Shown here piece by piece: positions 62,803 to 64,000 of a stretch of DNA of 64,000 nucleotides. The stretch's first letter is position 1. Every line of letters begins with the position of its first letter. The notes below the pieces were generated by a model. The model was given only the letters and a program-made list of their open reading frames with translations, searched no databases and was not told where the DNA came from. A program made the position numbers and the translations under genes. Source of the stretch: Paenibacillus mucilaginosus 3016 (GTDB lineage: Bacteria > Bacillota > Bacilli > Paenibacillales > NBRC-103111); contig NC_016935.1 in the NCBI RefSeq assembly GCF_000250655.1, positions 7,768,001 through 7,832,000 on the forward strand, read 5' to 3'.

Positions 62803-64000
62803 TCAGACGCCTGCCGTCTGCAGTTCCGCGCCGGCCTTCTCACGTTCCCGCACATGATACAGGGGATTCGGCACGTCATGACTGCAGCCCCCCCGCTCTT
62901 CGGCAGGAACCAGCCGGCGCTTCGTCAGCTGCTCGACCCGGGTCTCCGGCACGAACAGGTCCAGCGTCCGGAACCGCTCCTCGTACTGCGGGAAACGGAT
63001 GCGGTAGCTCTCCAGCAGATCCGCCGCCAGCGTCCAGAAGCGAGTCTCCTCATAGCCGTACCGGTCCGCCAGCGTCAGCGCCAGCTCCCCGAGATTGATG
63101 AAGAACAGCGCGCCGAGCGTCAGCCCCCGCACGGTAGAGAGGCTGCCCGCCTCGAACGAGGTGCCGGGTCCTGCATTCCGGTAAATCTCGTGTACCGCCG
63201 GGAAGTCCGGACAGCGCTCCGGCTCCCGCAGGAAGTCGCGGGTATAGAGCACATCCTCGTGAAAATCCTTCAGTGCCGCCCGGACCGGCATGCCGCCCCG
63301 GTGCACCAGCACCATGTTCTGCGCATGCGATTCGAGCGCGATGCCGTGGGCCACCGCCAGGTGGACGACCGGCAGCACGCACGTCTTGAACAGCCGGCGC
63401 AGCCAGCTCTCGACGCCGATGGACTCCAGCCACGGAGCGATGAACAGCGACCCGTCCAGCTCCCGCGAGCACAGGGCATGGAACGGCACGGCCTCCTCAC
63501 CCGGCTCCAGGTAACGGTGTACGCTCTCGCGCCAGATGCAGCCGAGCGAGCCTGCCGAGCCGCCCGTCCGCGCGCCGTCTCCGGCTTCGACCGGAGGGTC
63601 GTACGACACCCCGGCGAACTCGCCGAGCAGGATCAGCTTCGTCTCCTCCCGCAGGTACGGGTCGGAGGCGGCAATGCCCTTCAGCCAGCCGGTAATCGGC
63701 GGAGCGGTCACGACGAAGTGCGGAAGCAGCTCCCGCGACGAGGACGTATTGATGAGGTCCATCGACAGCTTCGCGTAGGCTTTGCGCGGGTTCGTGCGGT
63801 TCGACAGCGTACGGATCGACTGCTGGGGCACGTACAGATCTCCGGCCGTCCCGAGCGGAACGATCCGCCCGTCACGGATATCCCGGAAGAACCGGCCGGC
63901 CGTGTGCCGGCGCCACTGCCACGGATGTACCGGCAGGAACACGTATGCCTCCGGTGTATAACCCTGCTTCCGCAGCTCCGTGCGGAAGGTCTCCAGCTGG
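62803..64000 (-). CDS. asbB: AsbB-like NIS siderophore synthetase (IucA/IucC family, partial)
   Basis: The C-terminal 400 or so residues are in the window; the gene continues beyond 64000. Family motifs: VFLPVHPWQW, then QQSIRTLSNRTNPRKAYAKL with the ATP-binding Arg/Lys, HGIALESHAQNMVLV and LKDFHEDVLY. NRPS-independent synthetases condense citrate with amines; AsbA and AsbB attach spermidine arms in petrobactin. I assign AsbB because it directly precedes asbC, as in B. anthracis, but AsbA cannot be excluded without the upstream gene. Confidence 0.88.
   Translation of the reverse strand, partial: QLETFRTELRKQGYTPEAYVFLPVHPWQWRRHTAGRFFRDIRDGRIVPLGTAGDLYVPQQSIRTLSNRTNPRKAYAKLSMDLINTSSSRELLPHFVVTAPPITGWLKGIAASDPYLREETKLILLGEFAGVSYDPPVEAGDGARTGGSAGSLGCIWRESVHRYLEPGEEAVPFHALCSRELDGSLFIAPWLESIGVESWLRRLFKTCVLPVVHLAVAHGIALESHAQNMVLVHRGGMPVRAALKDFHEDVLYTRDFLREPERCPDFPAVHEIYRNAGPGTSFEAGSLSTVRGLTLGALFFINLGELALTLADRYGYEETRFWTLAADLLESYRIRFPQYEERFRTLDLFVPETRVEQLTKRRLVPAEERGGCSHDVPNPLYHVREREKAGAELQTAGV

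Overview
The window looks like a chromosome segment from a GC-rich Firmicute of the Paenibacillus type. Pointers are strong AGGAGG-like ribosome binding sites, a T-box leader on a chorismate mutase-DAHP synthase gene, a sigma-B-like promoter, NucA/ComJ competence nuclease genes, a Fur box of Bacillus type, and a petrobactin (asb) siderophore cluster in the Bacillus anthracis gene order. No rRNA, tRNA, CRISPR array, prophage or insertion sequence was seen.

Layout. 1-5.5 kb: partial AAA+ ATPase, RtcB-type RNA ligase, TerB-like and Dabb proteins, a deleted glyoxalase remnant and a CGNR zinc finger regulator. 5.7-19.2 kb: a six-PAS hybrid histidine kinase, a dihydroorotate dehydrogenase-like/membrane fusion divergent from an imine reductase-like gene with a MerR-type promoter, MerR and PadR regulators, then a GGDEF-EAL gene behind a class I cyclic-di-GMP riboswitch followed by an orphan solute-binding protein gene; a Bax-inhibitor-1 protein closes this part. 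19.4-27.3 kb: sigma-B type stress protein, HtrA-like secreted protease, and a Fur-controlled FecCD/FecCD/lipoprotein importer without ATPase. 27.4-33 kb: a membrane diguanylate cyclase, a Fic protein with an altered motif, and a MarR/ArsA-like ATPase module with three matching operators. 33-45 kb: T-box-controlled aroA, metabolic enzymes, GNATs, iron-dependent alcohol dehydrogenase, UDP-sugar pyrophosphorylase and trxB. 45-57.7 kb: PEBP fusion, PaaX regulator, NucA-ComJ, TIM-barrel isomerase, a cohesin/dockerin protein, quinone oxidoreductase, Rieske protein, a hydrolase and a DJ-1 protein. 57.9-64 kb: asbB(partial)-asbC-asbD-asbE-asbF on the minus strand; here AsbE is fused to a GT4 glycosyltransferase, the most unusual feature of the window.

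Themes. Iron: the Fur-boxed importer and the asb operon could serve the same or a related siderophore. Cyclic-di-GMP: two GGDEF proteins, one under its own second-messenger riboswitch. Genome decay or sequence error: six otherwise well-conserved genes each carry one single-base frameshift, and there are deletion remnants of a glyoxalase-like gene and a copper amine oxidase gene. A structured dispersed repeat of about 185 bp occurs twice (40.1 and 45.3 kb).
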